Assembly (NCBI GenBank): GCA_964643965.1
Contig: CAZXVH010000074.1
Location: 1-27,786, forward strand
Length of the DNA: 27,786 nucleotides
Direction of reading: 5' to 3'
From: GCA-2746795 sp964643965
GTDB taxonomy: Bacteria > Chloroflexota > Anaerolineae > Promineifilales > Promineifilaceae
Positions 1 through 6,423 of the stretch are shown piece by piece. The position numbers were made by a program, and so were the translations under genes. A model generated the notes under the pieces. That model was not told the origin of the DNA and ran no database searches. It saw nothing but the letters and a program-made list of their open reading frames with translations. Position 1 is the stretch's first letter, and every line of letters begins with the position of its first letter.

Positions 1-42
1 CATGAAAAAAAGGAACTGCCAGCAACAGTTTAAAGTCCCCAC

Positions 43-274
43 TTGTTGAACCCAGCCAAACCAGATTGTTTTAGCCAGCACGGGGGAAGGGGAACGGCCG
101 TTACTCGACCAAATCGCTAAATTTCAGATTGTTGAACCCAGGCAAGTCAGGTTGTTTTTGCCAACACGAGGGAGGGGAAACGGCCGTTACTCAGCCAAAC
201 CGCTGAATTCCAGATTTTTGCACCCAGACAAGCAAGAATGTTGTAGTCAACACGGGGTAAGGAGAACGGCCGTT
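43..274. repeat. 86-bp direct repeat array upstream of TA module 1
   Basis: This 5' stretch of more than 300 bases contains no gene. It holds a partial unit (43-92) and two full 86-bp units (93-178, 179-264), each beginning with AACGGCCGTT, plus the start of a further one at 265. A unit reads: palindrome, ACTCAGCCAAACCGCTGAAT, then two related about 23-bp subrepeats beginning CCAGATTGTT, then CACGGGGGAAGGGG. The same unit recurs at 952, 1038, 1864, 2972 and 3641, always in the same orientation. Confidence 0.9.
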
Positions 275-297
275 ACGCATCCATTACACAAACTTTG

Positions 298-306
298 TGC
301 TATACT
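298..306 (+). promoter_or_regulatory. Extended -10 promoter of TA module 1
   Basis: TGCTATACT matches an extended -10 element (TGnTATAAT, one mismatch). No good -35 is seen at the usual spacing. An AAGGAG ribosome site at 313-318 lies six bases before the antitoxin ATG at 325, giving a short leader. Confidence 0.55.
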
Positions 307-324
307 GTACTCAAGGAGTGAAAA

Positions 325-576
325 ATGCTAACAGCAATTCAAGGAATTTACCGCAGCGGTAAAATTCAACTAACAGAAGTGCCGCATAATGTACGTGATG
401 ACACTCCAGTCATTGTCACCTTTCTTACGTCTGGCGATATCGATCTGTCAGCAAGAGGCATTGATGAAGCACAGGCGGCTGACCTTCGTACTCGTCTAAC
501 CACATTTGCCGAAGAATGGGATAGTCCTGAGATGGACATCTACGACAATTATGATGCCGCCAAACCCAACTTATGA
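325..576 (+). CDS. Type II antitoxin (DUF104/AF2212-like)
   Basis: An 83-residue protein starting MLTAIQGIYRSGKIQLTEVP, which resembles the AF2212/DUF104-like antitoxin N-terminus (short beta-rich DNA-binding segment with a 'YxxGKIxL' pattern). The rest is acidic and should wrap and neutralise the toxin, as is usual for MazE-like antitoxins. The ATG has a clear AAGGAG site six bases upstream and an extended -10 before that. The 3' end overlaps the next gene, a MazF/PemK-like toxin, by about 26 bases in another frame, indicating translational coupling. Such pairs normally repress their own promoter; that is family knowledge, not seen here. The family call is by motif only; the TA role is well supported by context. 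Confidence 0.8.
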   Translation: MLTAIQGIYRSGKIQLTEVPHNVRDDTPVIVTFLTSGDIDLSARGIDEAQAADLRTRLTTFAEEWDSPEMDIYDNYDAAKPNL

Positions 577-910
577 ACGGGGAGAGGTCATTCTCGTCCT
601 TTTTCCATACTCTAATTTGAAATCAGCTAAAGTTCGTCCGGCATTAGTTGTGCAGGCAAATAATCTGCAAACCGACTTGCCACAACTTATCGTTGCCATG
701 ATTACCAGCCGGATGTTCCGTGCCAATCATCCATCCCGCGTAACAATTACCCTTTCTTCATCCGAGGGACAGCAATCGGGGTTACTCACAGATTCAGTGG
801 TAATGACTGATAATCTGGCAACCATTGCTGAATCGGAAATTGACCGCAAAATTGGTTCTCTACCAATGGACGCATTAGATTTAGCATTGCGACACACATT
901 GGGATTATAA
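551..910 (+). CDS. MazF/PemK-family endoribonuclease toxin
   Basis: A 119-residue protein with the MazF/PemK layout: an N-terminal 'YERGEVILVLFPYSN' strand-loop (compare GDI in MazF), then 'KVRPALVVQ' and a central 'LIVAMITS' strand. Family members are sequence-specific mRNA or rRNA interferases blocked by the antitoxin. The frame is open from 506, but an ATG at 551 (or the adjacent one at 554) places the start just before the conserved region and inside the antitoxin's last codons, the normal arrangement for these operons. No strong ribosome site is visible, consistent with coupling to antitoxin translation. The gene ends 41 bases before the next 86-bp repeat. It is unlike the toxin at 1232-1579 in sequence, so modules 1 and 2 are not recent copies of each other. 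Confidence 0.87.
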   Translation: MMPPNPTYERGEVILVLFPYSNLKSAKVRPALVVQANNLQTDLPQLIVAMITSRMFRANHPSRVTITLSSSEGQQSGLLTDSVVMTDNLATIAESEIDRKIGSLPMDALDLALRHTLGL

Positions 911-951
911 AAGACAGATTTTTGCTTGATACCCACCCCAAATGCCAGGAA

Positions 952-1231
952 AACGGCCGTTTCTCAGCCAAGCCACTAAATTCCAGATTGTTGCACCCAG
1001 ACAAGCCAGATTGTTTTAGCCAGCACGGGGGAAGGGGAACGGCCGTTACTCAACCAAGCCACTAAATTCCAGATTGTTGCACCTAGTACCTCAACTCTGT
1101 GATTTTGAGGGGTGCTGAGTGTGGTACGCCCTCGTGTCACACGTTCGCACGTGGGCGTACGAACTCCTCATTTTTAGAAAGTTACGGTACTAGTCAAGCC
1201 AGATTTTTTTACCAGCATGGGGGAAGGGAAA
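952..1231. repeat. 86-bp repeat units interrupted by a small element
   Basis: The 321 bases between toxin 1 and toxin 2 hold no gene. A full unit lies at 952-1037. A second starts at 1038 and is interrupted at 1083-1193 by a hairpin element, then resumes (tcaagccag..., 1194 on) and runs straight into the 3' end of the minus-strand toxin gene at 1232. Confidence 0.85.
1087..1189. mobile_element. 103-bp MITE-like hairpin element with CTAG target duplication
   Basis: The 86-bp repeat is split here. The insert begins TACCTCAACTCTGTGATTTT and ends in the imperfect inverted copy (...AAAGTTACGGTA), flanked by CTAG at 1083-1086 and 1190-1193. Removing the insert and one CTAG restores the repeat (ttgcacctag|tcaagccag). 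Inside is a perfect GTACGCCC/GGGCGTAC inverted pair, so the whole element can fold into one long hairpin. It has no coding capacity. CTAG-type 4-bp duplications fit IS5-like transposases (YTAR targets), but no parent element is visible in the window. Confidence 0.72.
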
Positions 1232-1579
1232 TCACAAACCAAGGCAGTAACGCACAGAAGCTTCGACCTTTTGCAATGTTCTACCCGAAATGCGACCAGC
1301 AGGTTCTTGTGAAAACCTTTTGGCATCTAACGAGTGCACCTGAAAACAGAGAAACACCGTTTCCAAAGGCAAACCACTTTCTTCGGCAGAAACACGTACA
1401 TTTGTCAGGTAATCACGAGAGATGTTTTCCCCTTTTGTCCCCACGACAACGGTTACAACCAACGGCAAACTGTTGATATCGTCAATCGACAAAACCAACA
1501 CTGGACGACGACCCGCTTGCTCACGCCCTTTTACCGGATTCAAGTCAACAAAGTAGATATCACCCCGTTGAATTGGCAT
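1232..1579 (-). CDS. MazF/PemK-family endoribonuclease toxin (TA module 2)
   Basis: A 115-residue protein starting MPIQRGDIYFVDLNPVKGRE, followed by 'AGRRPVLVLS'. This is the canonical MazF/PemK N-terminus with the GDI(Y/F)...DLNP loop and the RRPVLV strand, and the full family length is present. The expected activity is cleavage of single-stranded mRNA. The ATG at 1579 overlaps the antitoxin stop as TGATG; a TTG one codon upstream is possible but less likely. It is the second gene of an antitoxin-toxin operon on the minus strand. Its last codons adjoin directly, without a spacer, a fragment of the 86-bp repeat. A copy with an internal deletion lies at 3060-3273. Confidence 0.92.
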   Translation of the reverse strand: MPIQRGDIYFVDLNPVKGREQAGRRPVLVLSIDDINSLPLVVTVVVGTKGENISRDYLTNVRVSAEESGLPLETVFLCFQVHSLDAKRFSQEPAGRISGRTLQKVEASVRYCLGL

Positions 1580-1815
1580 CAAGTCATATCCAGGCCATCT
1601 GTTTCAGCCAAAGAGAATTCTGCTTCAATTAGCTGAAGTTCATTTTGAATTTCAACATCTGCCGCCATTTCAGCCAAATTATAGGCTGGGGTGGGTTCAG
1701 CGACTGTCTTCATGCGAATGCGATGCGCCAGGCGCTCCATGAGCCATAACTGCTCATCCAACGAGAGTTGGTTAATATCATTTTCTAACTCAGTCAGCAC
1801 AGATGTGTTCATCAT
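1579..1815 (-). CDS. Antitoxin of TA module 2
   Basis: A 78-residue acidic protein with the segment 'NQLSLDEQLWLMERLAHRIR', typical of small helical antitoxins found with MazF/PemK or RelE-type toxins in Chloroflexota and cyanobacteria. The frame is open to 1845, but ATG at 1815 is preceded by AGGCGAGG at good spacing, and the upstream alternative lies inside the promoter, so 1815 is preferred. Its stop overlaps the toxin start (TGATG). It is nearly identical to the antitoxin at 3273-3509, with about ten differences, so the duplication is fairly recent. The partner is clear from context; the exact Pfam family is not assigned. Confidence 0.83.
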   Translation of the reverse strand: MMNTSVLTELENDINQLSLDEQLWLMERLAHRIRMKTVAEPTPAYNLAEMAADVEIQNELQLIEAEFSLAETDGLDMT

Positions 1816-1846
1816 ATAAAAAACCTCGCCTTTAATTTCCGGCATT

Positions 1847-1855
1847 ATTATAGCA
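1847..1855 (-). promoter_or_regulatory. Extended -10 promoter of TA module 2
   Basis: On the minus strand TGCTATAAT is a perfect extended -10 about 31 bases before the antitoxin ATG. The AACGGCCGTT palindrome at 1864-1873 covers the position where a -35 would lie. Confidence 0.6.
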
Positions 1856-1863
1856 TATCTGCA

Positions 1864-1959
1864 AACGGCCGTTACTCAACCAAACCGCTCAATTCCAGAT
1901 TGTTGCACCCAGACGAGTTAGCTTGTTTTTGCCAGCACGGGGGAAGGGGAACGGCCGTT
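1864..1959. repeat. 86-bp repeat unit between TA module 2 and the YwiC-like gene
   Basis: One complete unit (1864-1949) plus the palindrome opening a next one (1950-1959), in the same orientation as the other copies. The rest of the spacer to 2065 is AT-rich and has no recognisable content. Confidence 0.85.
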
Positions 1960-2065
1960 TCATGTTGTACTCAACCCTTAAAAAAGCATATAAACATAAT
2001 CGAGGTCTTGGGTAAATTGAGTTATATGGCAATAGCGTTTTTGCAATAAAAGAGGAAGCTGACTC

Positions 2066-2074
2066 TGGTATAAT
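2066..2074 (+). promoter_or_regulatory. Extended -10 promoter, probably leaderless transcript
   Basis: TGGTATAAT is a perfect extended -10. Only eight bases separate it from the ATG at 2083, and there is no ribosome site in between, so transcription should start at or within a base or two of the start codon. Confidence 0.6.
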
Positions 2075-2082
2075 TCCCGGCT

Positions 2083-2922
2083 ATGACAACAAACCGACCA
2101 TCCCAAACAACATCACCTTCTATCCCTGAAAAGCAAACGGGCATAGTTCGTTGGCGCTCTGTGGCGCTGCCTGCCGAACATGGCGGCTGGGCCATGCTCA
2201 TCAACCCTATTCTGCTAGGCTTTTTGGTTGTGCCGTCGCTAACGGCCGTTTTCCTGGCGTTAGCTATCATCGCATCCTTTCTGGCACGAACACCCCTCAA
2301 AATCGTGTGGAAAGACAGCCAAAAAGGACGCCGTTTTGCGCGAACCACCGCCGCCATGAAGGTGCTGGTACTCTATGTTTTTCTTATTGTTGTCGGATTT
2401 GGGGGTGCGCTTTATTTCGGTGGTTGGCAGCCACTCATGCCCCTCTTAGCAGTTCTCCCCCTACTCTTACTACTTCTTTATTTCGACTTGTTTTCCACCA
2501 GTCGTCAACTACTGTCGCAACTGGTGGCTCCCATCGTATTGTCATCTGTCACTGCAGGAATGGCGCTTGCTGCTGGCTGGACCTGGCCGTATGCTCTGGC
2601 TTTGTGGTCGATTCCGCTCATGCTCTCTATTCCCGCAATATTGTACGTGCGCTCCCGTATTCGAATGGATAAAGATAGAGCGGCTGGGGCAAGAACGGCC
2701 GTTTTCAGCCACGTTCTTGCAGCCATAGTAGCCATCGCCTTAGCGGCCACAGGTTACATTCCAGCCTTGGCTGCCCTCGCCATCTTCATCCTCATGCTCC
2801 GCGCCGCCACCAACTTGTCTACTTACCGCCGCCCCATGACTATAAAACAGCTTGGTTGGTCTGAAATTGCTTTTAGCTTAATGACAGTTTTCATGTCAGC
2901 TATTGGGTATTGGCTCATTTGA
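2083..2922 (+). CDS. YwiC-like family membrane protein
   Basis: A 279-residue polytopic membrane protein. After a hydrophilic N-terminus of about 28 residues comes 'LPAEHGGWAMLINPILLG', the signature of the YwiC-like family (Bacillus YwiC lies near the nar/fnr genes; no established biochemical function). About seven hydrophobic segments follow, with a basic loop (KDSQKGRRFAR) after the first pair and another (RSRIRMDKDRA) later. The membrane location is seen directly; the molecular function is not known. The start sits eight bases after a perfect extended -10, so the mRNA is probably leaderless. The gene lies alone between the two duplicated TA modules and contains two AACGGCCGTT copies in frame (LTAVF, RTAVF), like normal resident genes here. 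Confidence 0.85.
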   Translation: MTTNRPSQTTSPSIPEKQTGIVRWRSVALPAEHGGWAMLINPILLGFLVVPSLTAVFLALAIIASFLARTPLKIVWKDSQKGRRFARTTAAMKVLVLYVFLIVVGFGGALYFGGWQPLMPLLAVLPLLLLLLYFDLFSTSRQLLSQLVAPIVLSSVTAGMALAAGWTWPYALALWSIPLMLSIPAILYVRSRIRMDKDRAAGARTAVFSHVLAAIVAIALAATGYIPALAALAIFILMLRAATNLSTYRRPMTIKQLGWSEIAFSLMTVFMSAIGYWLI

Positions 2923-2930
2923 CTATCGTA

Positions 2931-2958
2931 GTAGAGGCGTTTCGCGAATCGCCTCTAC
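2931..2958. repeat. Short inverted repeat after the YwiC-like gene
   Basis: GTAGAGGCG ... CGCCTCTAC, arms of nine bases around a ten-base AT/CG loop, eight bases after the stop. It resembles REP-type elements of bacterial intergenic spaces and may act as a transcript end, although no T run follows. Confidence 0.6.
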
Positions 2959-2971
2959 AAATTGCACCGAT

Positions 2972-3058
2972 AACGGCCGTTCCTCAGCCAAACTACTAAT
3001 TTCCAGATCGTTAAACCCAGTCAAGTCAGATTGTTTTGACCAGCACGGGGGAAGGGAA
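2972..3058. repeat. 86-bp repeat unit adjoining the broken toxin
   Basis: A diverged unit in the same orientation (aacggccgttcctcagcc ... cacgggggaaggg). It runs directly into the 3' end of the toxin remnant at 3060, exactly as the unit at 1194-1231 runs into the intact toxin. Confidence 0.82.
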
Positions 3059-3059
3059 A

Positions 3060-3273
3060 TCACAAACCAAGGCAGTAACGCACAGCAGCTTCGACCTTCT
3101 GCAAAGTTCTAAGAGTTGTTTTCCCCTTTTGTCCCCACGACAACGGTCATAACCAAGGGCAAACTGTTGATGTCATCAATAGACAAAACCAACACCGGGC
3201 GACGACCAGCTTGCTCACGCCCTTTTACCGGATTCAAGTCAACAAAGTAGATTTCTCCCCGTTGAATTGGCAT
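3060..3273 (-). pseudogene. MazF/PemK toxin with internal deletion (TA module 3)
   Basis: The first about 52 codons match the intact toxin at 1232-1579 almost perfectly (MPIQRGEIYFVDLNPVKGRE ... TVVVGTKGEN), then the frame reads Asn-Ser and a stop. The sequence beyond it (gcagaaggtcgaagctgctg on the minus strand) matches the last about 15 codons of the intact toxin. About 130-140 bases of the middle are missing compared with module 2, removing the second half of the fold. The start overlaps the antitoxin stop (TGATG) as in module 2. A truncated 54-residue product could still be translated but should not be an active nuclease. Confidence 0.88.
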
Positions 3274-3509
3274 CAAATCATATCCAGGCCATCCGCCTCA
3301 GCCAAAGAGAATTCGTCTTCAATGCGCTGAAGCTCATTCTGAATTTCAACATCTGCCGCCATTTCAGCCAAATTATAGGCTGGGGCAGGTTCGGCGACTG
3401 TCTTCATACGAATACGATGCGCCAGGCGCTCCATGAGCCATAGCTGCTCATCCAACGAGAGCTGGTTGATATTGTTTTCTAACTCAGTCAGCACAGATCT
3501 GTTCATCAT
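3273..3509 (-). CDS. Antitoxin of degenerate TA module 3 (solitary antitoxin)
   Basis: A 78-residue paralogue of the antitoxin at 1579-1815 with the same core 'NQLSLDEQLWLMERLAHRIR'. The start at 3509 is chosen because the AGGCGAGG ribosome site lies just upstream; the frame is open further (to 3626) but runs through the promoter. Its toxin is broken while this gene is intact. Because its sequence is so close to module 2's antitoxin, it probably still binds the module 2 toxin and could act as an extra dose of antitoxin (inference). Differences from its paralogue are conservative (for example T to R at residue 4, D to N, L to R, A to D). Confidence 0.82.
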   Translation of the reverse strand: MMNRSVLTELENNINQLSLDEQLWLMERLAHRIRMKTVAEPAPAYNLAEMAADVEIQNELQRIEDEFSLAEADGLDMI

Positions 3510-3540
3510 ACAAAAAACCTCGCCTTTGATTTCTGGCATT

Positions 3541-3549
3541 ATTGTAGCA
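3541..3549 (-). promoter_or_regulatory. Extended -10 promoter of TA module 3
   Basis: On the minus strand TGCTACAAT, one base different from the module 2 promoter (TGCTATAAT), so the duplicated promoter is weakened rather than lost. Confidence 0.5.
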
Positions 3550-3557
3550 TATCTGCA

Positions 3558-3737
3558 AACGGCCGTTCCCAAATCAGGGCAAACTGCGACGAGTACTCCC
3601 ACCCACCCAATCTCACATGTAACCAAACAGCAGGAAGGGAAACGGCCGTTACTCGTTCAAACCGCTGAATTCCAGATTGTTGAACCCAGACAAGCCAGAT
3701 TGTTTTTTTCCAGCAAGTGGGATGGGGAACGGCCGTT
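3558..3737. repeat. 86-bp repeat pair upstream of TA module 3, one unit diverged
   Basis: Part of the 379-base gap between antitoxin 3 and the PBP gene. Palindromes start at 3558, 3641 and 3728. The 3641 unit (87 bp) matches the consensus closely. The 3558 unit keeps only the palindrome and the terminal agca-ggaaggg; its middle is unrelated. Confidence 0.8.
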
Positions 3738-3752
3738 TTATATGTAATGCAA

Positions 3753-3812
3753 GGCACAGGGCAGAAACACCCTGGAGGATGAGAGCCATCCGCTCCACAC
3801 CTCGCCCTGCAC
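3753..3812. other. Possible structured spacer of unknown role
   Basis: Between the last repeat and the PBP promoter, an imperfect stem can be drawn: AGGGC (3758-3762) with GCCCT (3804-3808), and GGAGGATG (3774-3781) with CATCCGCTCC (3787-3796). It could be a small dispersed hairpin element or an unrelated GC-rich stretch. No gene is seen here. Confidence 0.25.
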
Positions 3813-3874
3813 AACGTTCAAGTAAATGAAACAGACCGAAATTAAATCGCTACCCGCTTCCTTGAAAACTCCGT

Positions 3875-3880
3875 TATAAT
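3875..3880 (+). promoter_or_regulatory. -10 element of the PBP gene, probably leaderless
   Basis: A perfect TATAAT ends eight bases before the ATG at 3889, with no ribosome site between, the same geometry as the YwiC-like gene. No convincing -35 was found. Confidence 0.5.
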
Positions 3881-3888
3881 CCCATCCT

Positions 3889-6114
3889 ATGAAAGGAACA
3901 ATATTCGCTTTTCTCCTGCTGGTTTTTTTGATGGCCGCTTGCGGCGCGGAAGGTTTCCCCACCATTCAAGACGCTTACGAAGAAGTCACCGTCACCCCCA
4001 CGCCGGCCAACACGCCCCAGCCCACGCCGCTGCCCGTTTTGGAAGATGCGGGCGGTATTGGCCGTGCCTTCTACCGCGCCTGGGAAATGAACGACCTGCT
4101 GGGCATGTACAGCCTGCTCACGCCGCAAAGTCAGACGTTGGTCGCCGGGCAGGATTTCATCACCCGTTATGAAGAGGCGATGACCGCCGCCAATGTGCAG
4201 GCCATTCATGCGCAGCCACTTTCCCTGGTGCAAGATGACGACCGGGCGGAAATGGGGATACGGGTGACATGGGAAACGGCCGTTTTTGGCAGCCTCATCC
4301 GTGAGTTTAACGTCCCTCTGGTTTACCAGAATGGGCGCTGGGGCATCGTCTGGGATGAAGGGCTGATTTTACCCGAACTGGCTGGCGGCAACCGGCTGCA
4401 CGTGACCATGCGTACCCCCGCCCGCGCCAATATTTATGACAAAAACGGCCGGGCCTTAGCCTACCAGGGAACCGCCCTCAAACTGGGCGTCATCCCCGGC
4501 CAAATTGAAGACGAAGCCGGCCTGCTCAATGCCCTCAGCCCTGTTCTGGGCAAAACCCCCGCCGAAATTAAAGAAAGCTACGCCGCTGCTCAACCAGATT
4601 GGTACTGGCCTCTGGGTGAAATCAGCGAAACGGTCATGCAGGAAAACGCCGCCGTTTTGCAACCTTACATCGGCAAAGGATTGGCCCCGCCGGAACAACG
4701 CCTGGCTCGCCTCTATGTCCCGCAAGGGGCCGCGCCCCACATCGTGGGTTACGTCGGCCCCATTCCCGCGGAAAACGTGGCATATTACACCGAACAAGGT
4801 TTTGATGGCGATGAATCAGTAGGGCTGGCCGGGTTAGAAGCGTGGGGCGAAGATTATCTGAACGGCGAACGGGGCGGTTCGCTCACCGTGGTGGGACCAA
4901 ACGGCGACTACCTCACCACCCTGGCCGAAGTGGCCCCGCAGCAAGCCCGCAGTATCTACACCACCCTGGACTATGAGTTTCAGGCGGCCGTAGAGCAGGC
5001 ATTGGCCGAAGCCATAGAAAGCTATCCGGGCGCGTCGGCGGGGTCTATCGTGATCATGGATGTCAACAACGGCAATATTAAAGCCATGGCCAGCTATCCC
5101 TCTTACGACCCGGCCATTTTTGACGCGCTCAGCGATGAAGCGTTAGCCCGTTTAAGTCAAGTGATGGTGGATCCACAACGGCCGTTACTCAACCGGGCCA
5201 CCCAAGGCGCCTATCCCTCTGGCTCCCTGTTCAAAATCATCACCCTCTCCGCCGCCCTGGAAAGCGGCCTCTACACCCCCGATTCCCGCTACACCAGCAC
5301 CGGCTCCTGGCGCGGCCTGGGCGACAATTTCGTCAAATACGACTGGCTGGAAGGAGGGCATGGCACAATCAGCATCCGGCAGGCATTAGTCGTCTCCTGC
5401 AACTCTTGCTTCTACGACGCCGGTTTAACCCTCGATAATTTTGACAATACCTTTCTACCGAACATAGCTAAAGGCTTCGGTCTGGGCCAGGAAACTGGCA
5501 TTGAAGTGGCTGAAAGCGCCGGTACCATCCCAGACCCGGCGTGGAAACTGGCAAACACGGGCGAAGGCTGGGCTTCCGGCGACGCCGTCAATATGGCGAT
5601 TGGACAGGGTTTTGTGCAGGTGACGCCGCTGCAATTTGTGGATTTGGTGGCAGCCATTGCCAACGGAGGTACGCTTTACCAGCCCTCTGTGGTAGACCGC
5701 ATCGGCGCGGGCGCGGGCCAGCCGGAAGAGGCGCTGCCGCCCCAGGTACGCGGCCAACTGCCCATCTCCCCCAACACCCTGGCCACACTGCGCGAAGCGA
5801 TGTTTGATGTGGCCAACAGCGGCTCCGGCACAGCCACCCACCAATTCATAGACCTGCCCGTGCTGGTGGCGGGCAAAACAGGTACAGCAGAAGATCCGCC
5901 GCGTAATTCTCACGCCTGGTTCGCCGGTTACGCCCCCGCTGCCCCCTATACGCAGGCGGATGGCGCCGTTATTGAGAATCCAGAAATCGCCATTGTGGTC
6001 ATGATTGAAAATGCAGGCGAAGGCTCGGCCGTGGCTGCTCCCATTTTCCGACGGATTGTGGAATTGTATTACGGCATTCAACCACAACGGCCGTTGCCCT
6101 GGAGCGGTCAATAA
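3889..6114 (+). CDS. Penicillin-binding transpeptidase lipoprotein with MecA-like N-terminal domain
   Basis: 741 residues. Residues 1-18 form a lipoprotein signal ending in LMAAC (Cys18), followed by a Thr/Pro-rich linker (VTVTPTPANTPQPTPLPV). Residues about 55-165 look like the NTF2-like domain of MecA/PBP2a (AFYRAWEMNDLLGMYSLL ...). A PBP dimerisation-type region and then the transpeptidase follow. Active-site motifs are all present: SxxK at Ser446-Lys449, SxN at Ser503-Cys-Asn505 and KTG at 663-665. The predicted role is cross-linking of cell-wall peptides outside the membrane; low beta-lactam affinity is known for some MecA-type proteins but cannot be read here. It has no transglycosylase domain. 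It is preceded by TATAAT eight bases from the ATG and has no visible operon partner. Lipid anchoring in place of the usual transmembrane helix is notable. Confidence 0.92.
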   Translation: MKGTIFAFLLLVFLMAACGAEGFPTIQDAYEEVTVTPTPANTPQPTPLPVLEDAGGIGRAFYRAWEMNDLLGMYSLLTPQSQTLVAGQDFITRYEEAMTAANVQAIHAQPLSLVQDDDRAEMGIRVTWETAVFGSLIREFNVPLVYQNGRWGIVWDEGLILPELAGGNRLHVTMRTPARANIYDKNGRALAYQGTALKLGVIPGQIEDEAGLLNALSPVLGKTPAEIKESYAAAQPDWYWPLGEISETVMQENAAVLQPYIGKGLAPPEQRLARLYVPQGAAPHIVGYVGPIPAENVAYYTEQGFDGDESVGLAGLEAWGEDYLNGERGGSLTVVGPNGDYLTTLAEVAPQQARSIYTTLDYEFQAAVEQALAEAIESYPGASAGSIVIMDVNNGNIKAMASYPSYDPAIFDALSDEALARLSQVMVDPQRPLLNRATQGAYPSGSLFKIITLSAALESGLYTPDSRYTSTGSWRGLGDNFVKYDWLEGGHGTISIRQALVVSCNSCFYDAGLTLDNFDNTFLPNIAKGFGLGQETGIEVAESAGTIPDPAWKLANTGEGWASGDAVNMAIGQGFVQVTPLQFVDLVAAIANGGTLYQPSVVDRIGAGAGQPEEALPPQVRGQLPISPNTLATLREAMFDVANSGSGTATHQFIDLPVLVAGKTGTAEDPPRNSHAWFAGYAPAAPYTQADGAVIENPEIAIVVMIENAGEGSAVAAPIFRRIVELYYGIQPQRPLPWSGQ

Positions 6115-6154
6115 GAAAACAGAGATTCAGTAGTTTAAAATCTTAAAAAGAGTT

Positions 6155-6227
6155 GATCCGCAGATTGCGCAGATGACGCAGATTAGACCTGAAAAATCTG
6201 TATCATCTGCGTTAATCTGCGAATAAA
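6155..6227. repeat. Large imperfect hairpin built of CGCAGATT-like units
   Basis: The 309-base gap 6115-6423 has no gene. It contains gatccgcagattgcgcagat (from 6155), continuing with gacgcagatta, and its imperfect inverted copy ending tctgcgttaatctgcgaat around a short loop. Each arm is itself made of repeats close to CGCAGATT. It may end the PBP transcript but looks like a dispersed intergenic repeat. Confidence 0.7.
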
Positions 6228-6246
6228 AATGCTTTTTCGATCTACT

Positions 6247-6284
6247 GAGATTAGGGATTGTTGCCCCCGCCCATCTCTAATCTC
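6247..6284. repeat. GAGATTAG inverted repeat
   Basis: GAGATTAG (6247-6254) and CTAATCTC (6277-6284) face each other across a C-rich loop, followed by a further AATCTC. It is probably another dispersed spacer repeat. Confidence 0.45.
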
Positions 6285-6335
6285 CAATCTCTTGAGCTGC
6301 CAGCCTACCAATTCTGAACCAAATCTAAATCAGGG

Positions 6336-6364
6336 TTCAAACGCGGGTTCTTATCGTGTATAAT
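6336..6364 (+). promoter_or_regulatory. Promoter of the antitoxin-like gene
   Basis: TTCAAA (6336-6341), 17 bases, then TATAAT (6359-6364), giving a leader of about 50 bases with a GAGGA ribosome site at 6410-6414. Confidence 0.55.
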
Positions 6365-6423
6365 GGGCAGCGTAACCAAGCACGAAGAGAAAATAGAGGA
6401 AAAATTTGTGAGGATATAATCAA

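Noticed and set aside
1099..1476. Plus-strand 125-residue frame
   Set aside because: It runs through the hairpin element and antisense to the well-supported toxin gene, with no recognisable protein features.
1864..1873. AACGGCCGTT as the operator of the TA promoters
   Set aside because: It does lie at the -35 position of module 2, but the same palindrome is inside many unrelated genes, so a TA-specific operator role is not supported.
43..3737. 86-bp units as integron attC sites or a CRISPR array
   Set aside because: GTTGAAC resembles an attC core by chance, but no matching RYYYAAC partner or palindromic arm structure frames the genes and no integrase is present. Units are contiguous, without unique spacers of fixed size, so they are not CRISPR.
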